A stretch of DNA of 64,000 nucleotides from Microlunatus flavus (GTDB lineage: Bacteria > Actinomycetota > Actinomycetes > Propionibacteriales > Propionibacteriaceae). Within the stretch, counting starts at the first letter, position 1; every line of letters begins with the position of its first letter. The DNA is taken from contig NZ_FOFA01000005.1 of NCBI RefSeq assembly GCF_900110855.1, positions 265,615 to 329,614 of the forward strand. Direction: 5' to 3'. This document shows, in pieces, positions 33,877 to 42,553 of this stretch. The notes beneath the pieces were generated by a model, which saw only the letters and a program-made list of their open reading frames with translations, ran no database searches and was not told the origin of the DNA. The position numbers were made by a program, and so were the translations under genes.

Positions 33877-35037
33877 ATGCCCAGCAAGCGACGCAAGGCG
33901 ATCCCACACCTAGAGCGCTTGAAGGTCTGGGTCCGCTCCGGAGGGCGGTGCGCCATCTGCGGGCGCTACCTGCTGGAGGGCGCGCTGGCTCATCTCGAGG
34001 TCACGCTCGGCGAGCTCGCCCACATCGTTGGCCAGCAGACGACCGAAGGGTCCCCCCGCGGGGAGCACGAGCTGCCCGAGGGGGAGCGTGACAAGGCCGA
34101 GAACCTCATGCTCCTGTGCGCCGGGGAGCACGACGAAGTCGACCGGGCCGGCTCGGTCGACGTCCTCACCGTCGAGCGGCTGCGGAAGATCAAGAACGAG
34201 CACGAGGCGTGGATCTTCCGGATGACCGGCCTGGAGCGGAACCGTGGCACGGCCGTCCTGCGCATGATCGGGATGGTCCGCGGGAACGCCGTCGAACTGT
34301 CGCGCCCGGCAGCCTCCGACGCAGTCCTCCGCTCCGACGACCGCTTCCCGGACTTCCCGCTCAGCTACGAGCAGTACGGCTTCGAGATCGACCTGCGTCA
34401 CGTCGCGCAGGAAGGCACCGACGCGTACTGGTCCGGGGCGCGAGCCATCATCGACGAGACCATCGAGCACAAGCTCAAGGAGGCGGTCCGTCGAGACTCG
34501 ATTCGCCACCTAAGCGTCTTCGGGTTCGCCCGGCTCCCGCTGCTGGTCTACCTGGGCAGCCGGCTCGACGACACCTACGAGGTCGCCGTCTACCAGCGCC
34601 ACCGGTCGACAAACAGCTGGGCGTGGCCCGACGACGCAGACCCCGTCGAGCTCGACGTGGAGACCTACCCCGCCAGCGATTGCAGCTCCAGCGACGCCGT
34701 GCTCGTGCTCAACGTCGCGGGCACCATCCAGCCGGAGGAACTCCCCCACGAGGTGTCGACGTACCGACGTCTGGTGCTGTCACCCGTAGGGAAGACGCCC
34801 GCCGTTGACCTGATCTCCTCACCGACAGCCCTCGAGAGCTTCTCCAGGCGCGTCCGAGAGCTGCTCTCCGAGCTGGAGGTGACCGACAAGCAGATGCCGG
34901 CACTTCACGTCTTCGCGGCACTGCCGCTGTCCGCCGCTGTCGCCCTCGGCCGGGCCCGTGACCCGCACGTCCACCCCCCGTTCGTCGTGTACGACCGCGC
35001 CGACGGCTCCTACCGACCCGCGCTGGAGATCTCGTGA
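33877..35037 (+). CDS. cap5: CBASS effector Cap5-like, HNH nuclease with SAVED domain
   Basis: The 386-residue protein has an N-terminal HNH domain with Cys25-x2-Cys28, catalytic-type His49 in GELAHIVG, Asn76 in ENLMLLC and Cys81/His85. The C-terminal ~200 residues have the layout of a SAVED domain, which binds cyclic oligonucleotides: YEQYGFEIDLRHV, the SIRHLSVFGFARLPLLVYLG strand-helix core, and a closing ALHVFAALPLSAAVALGR. In CBASS, nucleotide binding by SAVED makes the HNH domain cut DNA and kill the infected cell. AAGGAG precedes the ATG. It overlaps the downstream cyclase gene by GTGA, which strongly supports the call. Confidence 0.9.
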   Translation: MPSKRRKAIPHLERLKVWVRSGGRCAICGRYLLEGALAHLEVTLGELAHIVGQQTTEGSPRGEHELPEGERDKAENLMLLCAGEHDEVDRAGSVDVLTVERLRKIKNEHEAWIFRMTGLERNRGTAVLRMIGMVRGNAVELSRPAASDAVLRSDDRFPDFPLSYEQYGFEIDLRHVAQEGTDAYWSGARAIIDETIEHKLKEAVRRDSIRHLSVFGFARLPLLVYLGSRLDDTYEVAVYQRHRSTNSWAWPDDADPVELDVETYPASDCSSSDAVLVLNVAGTIQPEELPHEVSTYRRLVLSPVGKTPAVDLISSPTALESFSRRVRELLSELEVTDKQMPALHVFAALPLSAAVALGRARDPHVHPPFVVYDRADGSYRPALEIS

Positions 35038-36362
35038 ATCTGACCGGCTACTTCAAGGCGTTCCTCGACAACACCGTCGACCTGAACCAGACCCGGCTCG
35101 ACCAGCTCGACAGTCGGGTGGCCTCGATCGTCAACGTGCTCGAGAACGACAGCGAGCTCGGCGAACACGTGCGCGAGCACATCCGCCAGGGCTCGTGGGC
35201 GCACCGGACCATCATCAAGCCGCTGAACAACCACGAGTTCGACGCCGACATCCTCCTGCGCCTCGACGAGGAGCAGGAGTGGGACGAGCAGCAGTACCTC
35301 GACGAGGTCTGGGCCGCCCTGCGTCGCTCGTCGATGTACCGCCATATGGTGAAGAAGAAGAACCGGTGCGTCCGCGTCGTGTACGCCGGCGACTGTCACG
35401 TCGACGTCGTGCCCCACGTCCACCTCGCCGACGGTCGCCAGGTCATCGTGAACTACGAGGAGGCGGTGTTCGAGGAGACCAACCCAGAGGGCTTCACGGC
35501 CTGGATGAAGGAGCGCGACACCCTCGCGCACCGCAACCTCCGCAAGGTCCTGCGCCTGCTGAAGTACCTGCGCGACTACAAGCAGACGTTCAGCGTGCCG
35601 TCGATCATCCTCACCCTGCTCGTCGCCGAGCGTGTCACCGCCTGGGACGCCGACGAGCGCTACAAGGACGTTCCCACGGCGCTGAAGAACCTGCTCGACG
35701 ACCTCGACACGTGGCTCCAGATGTACCCGACGATGCCCACGCTCGAGGACCCCAGTTGCCCGGGCACGACCTTCAACCACCGCTGGGACCAGGCGCAATA
35801 CGAGAACTTCCGCACCAAGATCGCGAGGTACTCCGGCTGGGTCACCGAGGCCTACGACGAGACCGACAAGCAGAAGAGCATCACCGCCTGGAAGCGCGTG
35901 TTCGGTGACGCCTTCAAGGCCCCCGCAGCTCTCAGCGCCGCGTTGAGCTCAGCACGTACGGACGAGGCGCCCGTCCTGCTTCCTCGTGCTCCCAAGGAGC
36001 AGTACATCGAAGAGCGCGGGTACGAGATGGTGCTCAGCCACAAGGCTCAGATCACGGCCATGGTGCTCAAGAAGGACGGGTTCCGGTCAGGGCCCCTGCG
36101 CCGGCTTGGATCAGTCGGCAAGCACCGGAGGGTGCGCTTCAGCGTCACGACAGATGTTCCCGGCCCCGTCGACGTGTTCTGGAAGGTCCGCAACGTCGGA
36201 CCGGAGGCGGCCCACCAGCTTCGAGGCGAGATCAGCAAGGACGACGGCAGTCTGAGCCGCACCGAGCCGACCATGTACCGCGGACGCCACTACGTCGAGG
36301 TCTACATCGTCAAGAACGACCGGGTACTGGCGATGGACCGGCACGACGTCCCCATCTCCTAG
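35034..36362 (+). CDS. CD-NTase (CBASS cyclic oligonucleotide synthase) with AGS-C domain
   Basis: The 442-residue nucleotidyltransferase has the GS motif GSWAHRT (Gly53-Ser54), the paired acids EFDADI (Asp70, Asp72) and a third Asp124 in CHVDVVPHV. After the OAS-type core, the last ~115 residues, from KAQITAMV onward, form a beta-rich AGS-C domain with the WKVRNVGPEA and YRGRHYVEVYIV segments common in CD-NTases of this type. On phage infection it would make a cyclic di- or trinucleotide that activates the upstream HNH-SAVED effector. No Cap2/Cap3 or HORMA/Trip13 genes follow, so this is a type I CBASS. The product nucleotide is not predictable here. Confidence 0.92.
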   Translation: MNLTGYFKAFLDNTVDLNQTRLDQLDSRVASIVNVLENDSELGEHVREHIRQGSWAHRTIIKPLNNHEFDADILLRLDEEQEWDEQQYLDEVWAALRRSSMYRHMVKKKNRCVRVVYAGDCHVDVVPHVHLADGRQVIVNYEEAVFEETNPEGFTAWMKERDTLAHRNLRKVLRLLKYLRDYKQTFSVPSIILTLLVAERVTAWDADERYKDVPTALKNLLDDLDTWLQMYPTMPTLEDPSCPGTTFNHRWDQAQYENFRTKIARYSGWVTEAYDETDKQKSITAWKRVFGDAFKAPAALSAALSSARTDEAPVLLPRAPKEQYIEERGYEMVLSHKAQITAMVLKKDGFRSGPLRRLGSVGKHRRVRFSVTTDVPGPVDVFWKVRNVGPEAAHQLRGEISKDDGSLSRTEPTMYRGRHYVEVYIVKNDRVLAMDRHDVPIS

Positions 36363-36413
36363 TCCTTCGACGTCAGCGGCTCCGCATCCGAGCGAAGGTG
36401 GTGCCAAGCCTCC

Positions 36414-36448
36414 GGCGCCCTGGGCTCCTGTGCACAGGGCCGGGCGCC
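36414..36448. terminator. Nested hairpin between convergent genes
   Basis: Outer arms GGCGCCC/GGGCGCC (36414-36420, 36442-36448) enclose a 12-bp palindrome CCTGTGCACAGG (36427-36438). It lies between the CBASS cyclase stop and the stop of the convergent unknown gene and is a likely bidirectional terminator. Confidence 0.6.
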
Positions 36449-36450
36449 GC

Positions 36451-36849
36451 TCACACCTCGAGGCTCGTCTCCACGGGCAGCGACGCGTACGCACTGCTGC
36501 TGGTTCCCACTAGCGAGGCGAGTTGCGAGCCGACGTCATCTGCGGTCAGGTCGACGCCGTCCGTCCGCACGATGACGACCAGACAACTGCCCTGTCGGTC
36601 GTCGACCGCTGCCCACCAGCCGTCTGGCGCCCAGGGGGTCAGGTCGTCGAGGAGGGCCTGTCCGTCAACGACCAGGCGGAGCCGGTCCGAGCCGATGACG
36701 AGGTGGCCGTCTGACTTGGATGGCAGCGGCTCTCCGAACCGCACCCAGCCCCGCTGGAGGAGCTGGGGAACGAGGACATCGGCCTCGTCGGTGGTCGCCA
36801 TCAGCGCCGGAATCGGGTGCTGCCCCGGGACCAGCGTCTTGGCGTACAC
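36451..36849 (-). CDS. Unknown protein
   Basis: About 132 residues with no family I recognise. The C-terminal ~90 residues, with WVRFGEPLPSKSDGHLVIG, WWAAVDDRQGSCLVVIVRTDG and a closing SLPVETSLEV, look like a genuine small alpha/beta protein. The start is not settled: GTG at 36847-36849, ATG at 36799-36801 and ATG at 36949-36951 are all possible and none has a clear ribosome-binding site. It lies downstream of another unknown gene on the same strand. Confidence 0.55.
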   Translation of the reverse strand: MYAKTLVPGQHPIPALMATTDEADVLVPQLLQRGWVRFGEPLPSKSDGHLVIGSDRLRLVVDGQALLDDLTPWAPDGWWAAVDDRQGSCLVVIVRTDGVDLTADDVGSQLASLVGTSSSAYASLPVETSLEV

Positions 36850-36985
36850 GAGGTCACGATAGGGGCCCAGCTCGGAGGCCTTGAGAGGCTTCGGCAGCGC
36901 TCTCGATTCAGGGCACGACGGCCGTCGGCTCCTCGGCCAGCGTCTCCTCATTGTGGTTCGCGACCGGCGGCGTGGAGGCGGCTGA

Positions 36986-37474
36986 TTAGTCCCACCAGAG
37001 GCTGATGACGGTCGCCTGGTCGACACCATTGCGCGCTTCGAGCCCGGTGCCCGTCCACTGCGGTTCGGTGGAGTCCCAGCCGGACCAGGCTTCTGCGACG
37101 GCCGCCTCGGCCTGGCCCGGCCACGCCTGCGACAGTTGCTCGACCACGGCGGCGGCAGCCGGGGCGGGTATGCAAATGGCATCAACGCGCAGCGCGCTGT
37201 AGGAGGCGTTGACGGACCCGCAGAGGCGGCCGCCGTACTTCTTTCCGATGTCGACCAGCCAAGCCGCAGGCGGCTGGTCGTTCGGGCGCTTCTCGGCAGC
37301 CGAGGGGACCTCCGAGAGCGCGGCGCGCAGCACCGCAGGCGGTGCGTCGGAGAACCGGAAGTACCGCGTGGCGCCTGTCGGTCCCTGCTGCGCTGGCACC
37401 GCGGCGTCGGCGTGAGGCAGGAGCAGCTCGGTCAGCCGCCGCCCCACCGACGCATCTGCTGTGCTGGTCGTCAC
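36986..37474 (-). CDS. Unknown protein
   Basis: A 162-residue protein without a recognised domain. Segments such as GATRYFRFSDAPPAVLRAAL, AAWLVDIGKKYGGRLCGSVN and RVDAICIPAPAAAAVVEQL indicate a folded alpha/beta protein, and it contains a single Cys pair region. GGAG lies about ten bases before the GTG at 37472-37474. It is separated by 67 bases from the upstream run of overlapping unknown genes and may be co-transcribed with them. Confidence 0.6.
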   Translation of the reverse strand: MTTSTADASVGRRLTELLLPHADAAVPAQQGPTGATRYFRFSDAPPAVLRAALSEVPSAAEKRPNDQPPAAWLVDIGKKYGGRLCGSVNASYSALRVDAICIPAPAAAAVVEQLSQAWPGQAEAAVAEAWSGWDSTEPQWTGTGLEARNGVDQATVISLWWD

Positions 37475-37541
37475 CCCGAGAAGTCTCCGCGTGTGGACCA
37501 GGCCGGGCAACCAGGTTCGCCCGCTCGTTGACCGCGCACGG

Positions 37542-37832
37542 TCATCCCCGTGGCACCGGGAGCTCGGGCGGCTGGCAGATGGCCTCGACGGTCGCGACCG
37601 CTTCCTCGAGACGCAGCGGTTCGTGGCCGAAGCAGCAGAGCTCGACGACCAAGTAAGCGGCGGGCAGTCCCAGCCGCTCGGCACGGTCACACAGCTCGAT
37701 CGACCACTCGGCGTACTCGCGGGTCCACCTGAAATGCTCGAACTGGTCGGCGCCAGACCGGATGCCCCCGAAGAAGGCGGCGACCAGGCGGGTGCGAAGG
37801 TCGCCTTCCGGCTCCTCGGCTGACGTCGTCAC
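37542..37832 (-). CDS. Small unknown protein
   Basis: A 96-residue, mainly helical acidic protein (FFGGIRSGADQFEHFRWTREY, VVELCCFGHEPLRLEEAVA) of unknown role. The GTG start at 37830-37832 overlaps the stop of the upstream gene as GTGA, so the two are translationally coupled. Confidence 0.6.
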   Translation of the reverse strand: MTTSAEEPEGDLRTRLVAAFFGGIRSGADQFEHFRWTREYAEWSIELCDRAERLGLPAAYLVVELCCFGHEPLRLEEAVATVEAICQPPELPVPRG

Positions 37833-38248
37833 CGCGCCATCTTCAGCGGAGGGTCGGCCACCGCCGCGATCGCGGAGGAGGCGGACGTCGCCCGCTCGCC
37901 CGGCACGTCGACTGAGGCGATCGCCTCCGCGGCGATCAGAAGCTCGACGGGGTCTCCCGTCCAGGTGGGCACGAGCTTGAGCGCGATGTCGCGCACGGCG
38001 CGCGTGATCTGCCCGCTTCGCTCGGCAGCGCGTACCTCGTGACGCAGCGAGATGTCGATGAACCGTCGGCGGTACTCGGGCAGCTCGTCGTCGATGTAAT
38101 CGGCGGCCTCGCGGCTCGTACCGGCACATTCCCGGTGGTAGCGAGCCGTCGCCAGTCTTTTCACGGCCGTGCTGAGCAGCCACTCGTCGCTGGACCTCCA
38201 GCCTGCTTCGCGCATGGCCGCCATCACCCGTTCAAGGTCGCTGTTCAC
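37829..38248 (-). CDS. Unknown protein, intact member of a tandem paralogue pair
   Basis: A 139-residue helical protein with GWRSSDEWLLSTAVKRLATA and a C-terminal KLVPTWTGDPVELLIAAEAI. The upstream reading frame shares both ends of this pattern (GFTGDEWADNVLRRA and PTWAGTGSAELLMTARAV), so the genes are tandem paralogues. The GTG at 38246-38248 overlaps the upstream stop as GTGA, and its own stop overlaps the next GTG. The function is unknown; the tight coupling of three small genes suggests one module. Confidence 0.6.
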   Translation of the reverse strand: MNSDLERVMAAMREAGWRSSDEWLLSTAVKRLATARYHRECAGTSREAADYIDDELPEYRRRFIDISLRHEVRAAERSGQITRAVRDIALKLVPTWTGDPVELLIAAEAIASVDVPGERATSASSAIAAVADPPLKMAR

Positions 38249-38560
38249 CGGCTCGTGTCTCCCACGGCGAGGACGGCGCGAGCGGTCATCAGCAATTCGG
38301 CACTGCCGGTGCCGGCCCAAGTTGGGGAGCAGCGCGTCGAGCACCCGGGCCTCGTCGACGCCGTTCTCACCGCGGAGCGATGCGCCGTACAGCTCCCGCG
38401 CGATCGCGCTGCGAGTCCTCTGCCGCGCCGCGTTGACGTTGCCTCGCGTTGCCTGGAGCTGTGCCAGCTCGCGTCGATCGCGCGCCCGGCGCAGCACGTT
38501 GTCGGCCCACTCATCCCCGGTGAAACCGACCTTCTGCCACGCTCCCGCTCGTTCACGCAA
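38245..38560 (-). pseudogene. Frameshifted tandem paralogue of the 37829-38248 gene
   Basis: Reading from about 38560, the frame encodes GFTGDEWADNVLRRARDR and continues to ARVLDALLP, matching the downstream paralogue. There it leaves the homologous pattern. In the -1-shifted frame the homology resumes as PTWAGTGSAELLMTARAV and ends at the stop overlapping the next GTG. The break is at a run of four G on the plus strand (38324-38327; CCCC on the coding strand): one base fewer would restore a continuous protein. It may be a pseudogene, a sequencing slip or a programmed shift. The start is uncertain (TTG at 38560 or a GTG seven bases after AGGAG in the other frame). Confidence 0.6.
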
Positions 38561-39157
38561 GCTCTCCTGCTAGTCGGGCGGGCCAGGTGAGCTTGGCCCG
38601 ATTCGGTCGGTTCACGCCGACGCCGGTCCTGCAGTCGTGAATTACCGATGCGACAGTGCGGGTCGTCCACGATGCCCGCGCCCTCCTGAGAAAGCCGCGC
38701 GACCTGCACATGCCGCCGATGATGTCGCGCAGAGCGGACAGCGATCACGGACGAAGTGGTCGACGGGTCCGGTTCAGCTCAGCCGAGGTGGACTGCTTGT
38801 CACCGCTCGTGGACAGCCGGTCTCGAGAGCTCGGTAGCGCCCGATGGTCCTGGCATCGCGACGGTGTCCACCGGACCGTCTGCGGCATGACGACTCCCCG
38901 CACGACTTTCCGCCAGCGGCTCGACCAATTGCGCGCCCTGTCGCGTCCTAACCTCGGACAGACGTTCGACAGGCCTGGTGAGCAGATGCTCCTGCCTCTT
39001 GGCTCCAGCGATCTGGCCGTGACCAGGTCCAACGATGACAACGCGGTAACCGGCGCAACTCCGACATCGGGTGCTCGGTCTCGGAGTTGAAACCAAGCTC
39101 ATTGCCTTGATTGAAGTGGTCGGCACGGTGCGGGTTCCCAGCGACAAGGAGCCCACC
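38561..39157. other. Divergent intergenic region with no secure gene
   Basis: This 597-base region separates the minus-strand small-gene run from the plus-strand recombinase gene and should contain promoters for both. The only coding candidate is the short frame at 38887-39090, listed separately. No clear hairpins were seen. Confidence 0.4.
38887..39090 (+). CDS. Possible small protein
   Basis: A 67-residue frame beginning MTTPRTTFRQRLDQLRALS with a Ser/Thr-rich end. Amino-acid content is reasonable but there is no ribosome-binding site and no recognised domain, so it may be spurious. It ends 68 bases before the recombinase gene. Confidence 0.25.
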   Translation: MTTPRTTFRQRLDQLRALSRPNLGQTFDRPGEQMLLPLGSSDLAVTRSNDDNAVTGATPTSGARSRS

Positions 39158-42100
39158 ATGAACGACCTCCTGGCCAGCTACCACCCCGACATCGTGCCCC
39201 TGGTGCACATGTGCCGACGCTTGCTTAAGGCATCGGTTTCCGCACCAGCGGCCTTCAGCAAGATCTGTCTTCCGCGCTGGACGATCGTCCTGGCCCGGGT
39301 GTCCGACGAGTCTCGCAAGAAGTTCCAGGACAACCTCGACGAAGACCTGGACTGGCTCTGTGGCAACCCGGCGGCCGCCTGGGTGAAGGCAAACGTCACC
39401 GACGTAGAGGCCTTCCGAGCGACTGCGGCCGGCGAGCGCGCACGCGCCAAGGTCGGCATGGAGCCCCTCTACGCCCCAGGCACCAAGAGGCTCATCGGTG
39501 GAGTTCTCGCCCGCGACGGTTGGCTGTTCGTCTTCCTCCTCTCGTCGGCGGCCAAGGCCGACCTGCCGCAGGGGCGCAACGCCGCCACGGAGGCGATCCT
39601 GGCCTGCCTCCTGGCGGCTGCGCACCACGACCCGCACGACCGCGACGGCCGTCCGTTGCTATACGCGCACTCCCTCGACCGGATCCTCCGGGCCGAGGAG
39701 TACGCCTGGGCCGTCCACTTTACACTCACCCGCACCTATGCCCTCGTCAACGCCGCAGGAACCGAGTTCGACGCCCTCGGCGCCAATGCCAAGGACGCGT
39801 GGACCCTGATCACCTTCGGCGCCTCCCGTGGACGCGACGACACAGCACGCCGCTTCCTCATCGCCAGGCTCAACAAGGCCCGCGCCGGCAACTGGCCCGG
39901 CAACGCGGTCGGCCTTCCCCGAGGATTCGGGCCGACGACCGACCTCGGCTCCGACGGTCAACCCCTCCCGAACCCGAGCGACGAGCAGCGCAGCGTGCGA
40001 CGACCTGTCCCCGACCGTCGCCAGCAGTGGGAGGTCCAGACCATCGTCACAGCCGCACTGAACCCTGAGGTCACCACTTGGGCCGCGCTGGCCCGCGCCT
40101 GCGGCGCTGCCGGCGTCACCTCGCGAGGCGCTGACGAGACCGGCACTCCCCTGTCCGAGCTGCGGGACCTGACCTACGCCGGCCGGCTCTTGCTCACTCC
40201 CGACAAGATCCGCGCCTACTGCACCGGCCTGCTGCGCCACACCGAGACCGGAGTGACACCAGGGCAGTTCAACCCCGGCGACGGCCATCGCCTCGTACCA
40301 CGGTTCCCCGGGGACGCCTTCGGCTCGGTCACCTACGACGTGCGGGTGGGCCGGCCTGAAGATCACGGATGGACCTGGGGCATCAGCCCAGAGCAGTGGC
40401 GCGATGTCCTGATCAAGTTCTGGCTTCCACGAGCTTTCAGCCCTCGGGACTGGAGCTGGAAGGACACGCCTGCTGAGTGGGGTTGGAACGAGATCCTCGA
40501 GGCCGCGCGTCAGGGTCAGCCACAAGACGTCGGCCGAGCCGCCTCCGACACCGAGATGCGACCGTTCTCAGGGCTCATCAAGTGGAATGACGCCACGCAT
40601 CGCCACCTGCTGCGTTGCAGCAGCTCCGAACGCGGGAGAGAGGACCGCTACGAGTGGCGGCGGCAGGCTCACGCCGAGGCCCGCGGCTCCACCTCGGGGG
40701 CCAGCTACACCATGAGCAGCAACGACGGCGAGTCTGTCTCCAGCTGGCCCGTCAAGGAGTTCCATGCAGCCTGGGCGAACCTGGCCGAGGAGCTCGTCGT
40801 CGGACTCATCGCAGACGACCCACACGTCCTCCCCTCGGTCCTGCCCGCCTGTCCTGGGCCGGACGCAGCGGAGCTACGACCAAACCTCGACAGCCCTGCA
40901 CGGGCAGCCCGGGCGCGCGAGGAAGCGGCTCTACGAGACGTTGTCCGGACCCATGCGAAGGACGTGGACGCTCTGTCGCTTTCCGCCGCCCAGAAGCGGG
41001 CGGTTGGGGCTGAACAGGCGGCCGCGCGGTACGAGCGCCTCGTCGACACCACCGCGAGCGCGCATGAGCAGGCTGAGCGGAAGCTGCAGGCCCTGCTTGC
41101 AAGCCCGTTGCCTACTCCTGCCGACGACCGTGCTCCGCTCGCCGACTTCGGACCGCCCGCGGCGATCCTTGCTGCCCTGACCGGCCCGTTCGCCACGGGA
41201 CGCGCCCCCAAGACCCTTCGCGAAGCCCTCCGAGCCTTTGGTGGAGGTAACACCCGGCTTCACGAGGTGGACGCCACGACCGTGCGACTCGACGTCACCG
41301 TCGCCGTTCGCCGAACGGACGGAACCCTCAAGACCGCGTCCGGCTCCACCCTCCTCAGACGAAGCCGTCCCAATCTCGAGACCAGGGAAGCCCGAGCACG
41401 GCGCGAACAGGCCAAGGTCGAGCTCGCTCGCAAGTGGTTCTACGACGGCATCAGCCTCGACACCCTCGCTCGACTCGCCGGCACCACACCGACTCACGCA
41501 CAGCGAATCGTGCGCGAACAGCTCGCGACAGGAGACGTCCGAAGCGCCGGTCAGGCTCTGCTCGATGAGCTCGCCGCATCGAGGATCCCGCAGCGTGGGC
41601 TCCGCGCCGCCATCGCAGCACATCCGATACCCGAAGCGCGGGCATGCGTCTGGAGCGACTTCCACCCGACCGACGCGGTGCCGCAGCACCTCCACCCCGA
41701 CTTCCCGGCCGTGGTCCGCGCCACCTACCGCCAATCAACTCATGGCTGGGACCCGCGGACACCGCTGCTAGACGCACGCTCCGACCACCGCATCGACGCG
41801 ATCACGGTCCTCCGCCACCTGCCCGATCCGAGCAGAACGGTTCGCTCTGACCACCTCGCCGCCCTTCTTGGTGTCCCCGTCCGCCACATCAACACGATCA
41901 GCGGTGGCAGCACGCGCACACAGACCCCCCTGCCTGCAAGCCTTCGGAGAGGCACAGGGTGGAACCGCACCACGGCGGGCGTCGGTCAGAACGCTCACCG
42001 ATCGGTGGGCCTCATCCGCTGCCCGTGGACGGACTGCCCCTCCCCGACCGCCGACGTGGTGCTGCTGCTCCCCGAAGTCGTGATCGGAACGGACTCCAGC

Positions 42101-42457
42101 GTGATCTGCCGCAACTGCCGGCGGCCGCCGACCCGCAACGTCAGCTTTCCCCGGAGCTACATGACTGTCGCCGCGAGCGTCGAGACCCGCGCAGGCACCT
42201 GGATTCGCTGCTGGTCCCCCGAGTGCACCACCGACCTTGGAGCGGGTCCAGCAGTGATGTGGCGCTGGAACGACGCGCCTGCCAGCGCCGTCGACGCCCA
42301 CCCGGCATGCGCGGACGCGGGCAGCCACGGGGCAACTAACAAGGCCATCCGGTTGTGGGCGAGCGGCCACGGTCACGCTGTCGCAGACCGAGGCAGGATT
42401 CCTGCCCAGGTCCGTGCCGCCTACGAGGCCCACCAAAAGGCCGAGCTCACCTCCTAG
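39158..42457 (+). CDS. Very large, divergent serine recombinase-like protein
   Basis: The 1099-residue protein keeps the linear order of large serine recombinases: a catalytic-type ARVSDES (Ser49), then LLYAHSLDRILRAEEYAW like the DRLaR strand-helix, then a long E helix ending in ARLNKARAGNWPGNAVGLPR, then a recombinase-domain-like part (EVQTIVTAALNPEVTTWAAL). Two cysteine-rich zinc-ribbon-like segments lie near the C-terminus (CPWTDCPS...CRNCRRPP, and RCWSPEC). The catalytic region is interrupted by a ~90-residue insert and total length is about twice the usual. AAGGAG six bases before the ATG at 39158 fixes the start. It may be an active site-specific recombinase, or a derived DNA-binding protein. 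The call rests on pattern, not alignment. Confidence 0.55.
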   Translation: MNDLLASYHPDIVPLVHMCRRLLKASVSAPAAFSKICLPRWTIVLARVSDESRKKFQDNLDEDLDWLCGNPAAAWVKANVTDVEAFRATAAGERARAKVGMEPLYAPGTKRLIGGVLARDGWLFVFLLSSAAKADLPQGRNAATEAILACLLAAAHHDPHDRDGRPLLYAHSLDRILRAEEYAWAVHFTLTRTYALVNAAGTEFDALGANAKDAWTLITFGASRGRDDTARRFLIARLNKARAGNWPGNAVGLPRGFGPTTDLGSDGQPLPNPSDEQRSVRRPVPDRRQQWEVQTIVTAALNPEVTTWAALARACGAAGVTSRGADETGTPLSELRDLTYAGRLLLTPDKIRAYCTGLLRHTETGVTPGQFNPGDGHRLVPRFPGDAFGSVTYDVRVGRPEDHGWTWGISPEQWRDVLIKFWLPRAFSPRDWSWKDTPAEWGWNEILEAARQGQPQDVGRAASDTEMRPFSGLIKWNDATHRHLLRCSSSERGREDRYEWRRQAHAEARGSTSGASYTMSSNDGESVSSWPVKEFHAAWANLAEELVVGLIADDPHVLPSVLPACPGPDAAELRPNLDSPARAARAREEAALRDVVRTHAKDVDALSLSAAQKRAVGAEQAAARYERLVDTTASAHEQAERKLQALLASPLPTPADDRAPLADFGPPAAILAALTGPFATGRAPKTLREALRAFGGGNTRLHEVDATTVRLDVTVAVRRTDGTLKTASGSTLLRRSRPNLETREARARREQAKVELARKWFYDGISLDTLARLAGTTPTHAQRIVREQLATGDVRSAGQALLDELAASRIPQRGLRAAIAAHPIPEARACVWSDFHPTDAVPQHLHPDFPAVVRATYRQSTHGWDPRTPLLDARSDHRIDAITVLRHLPDPSRTVRSDHLAALLGVPVRHINTISGGSTRTQTPLPASLRRGTGWNRTTAGVGQNAHRSVGLIRCPWTDCPSPTADVVLLLPEVVIGTDSSVICRNCRRPPTRNVSFPRSYMTVAASVETRAGTWIRCWSPECTTDLGAGPAVMWRWNDAPASAVDAHPACADAGSHGATNKAIRLWASGHGHAVADRGRIPAQVRAAYEAHQKAELTS

Positions 42458-42553
42458 GGCAGCCCGCCTGTCGGCTGGGCAACGCGAACGACGAACGCGG
42501 GCTGAATCGACGGTCCTCCTGACTCGATTGACGTCCGGGCCGAGCCCCGGACG

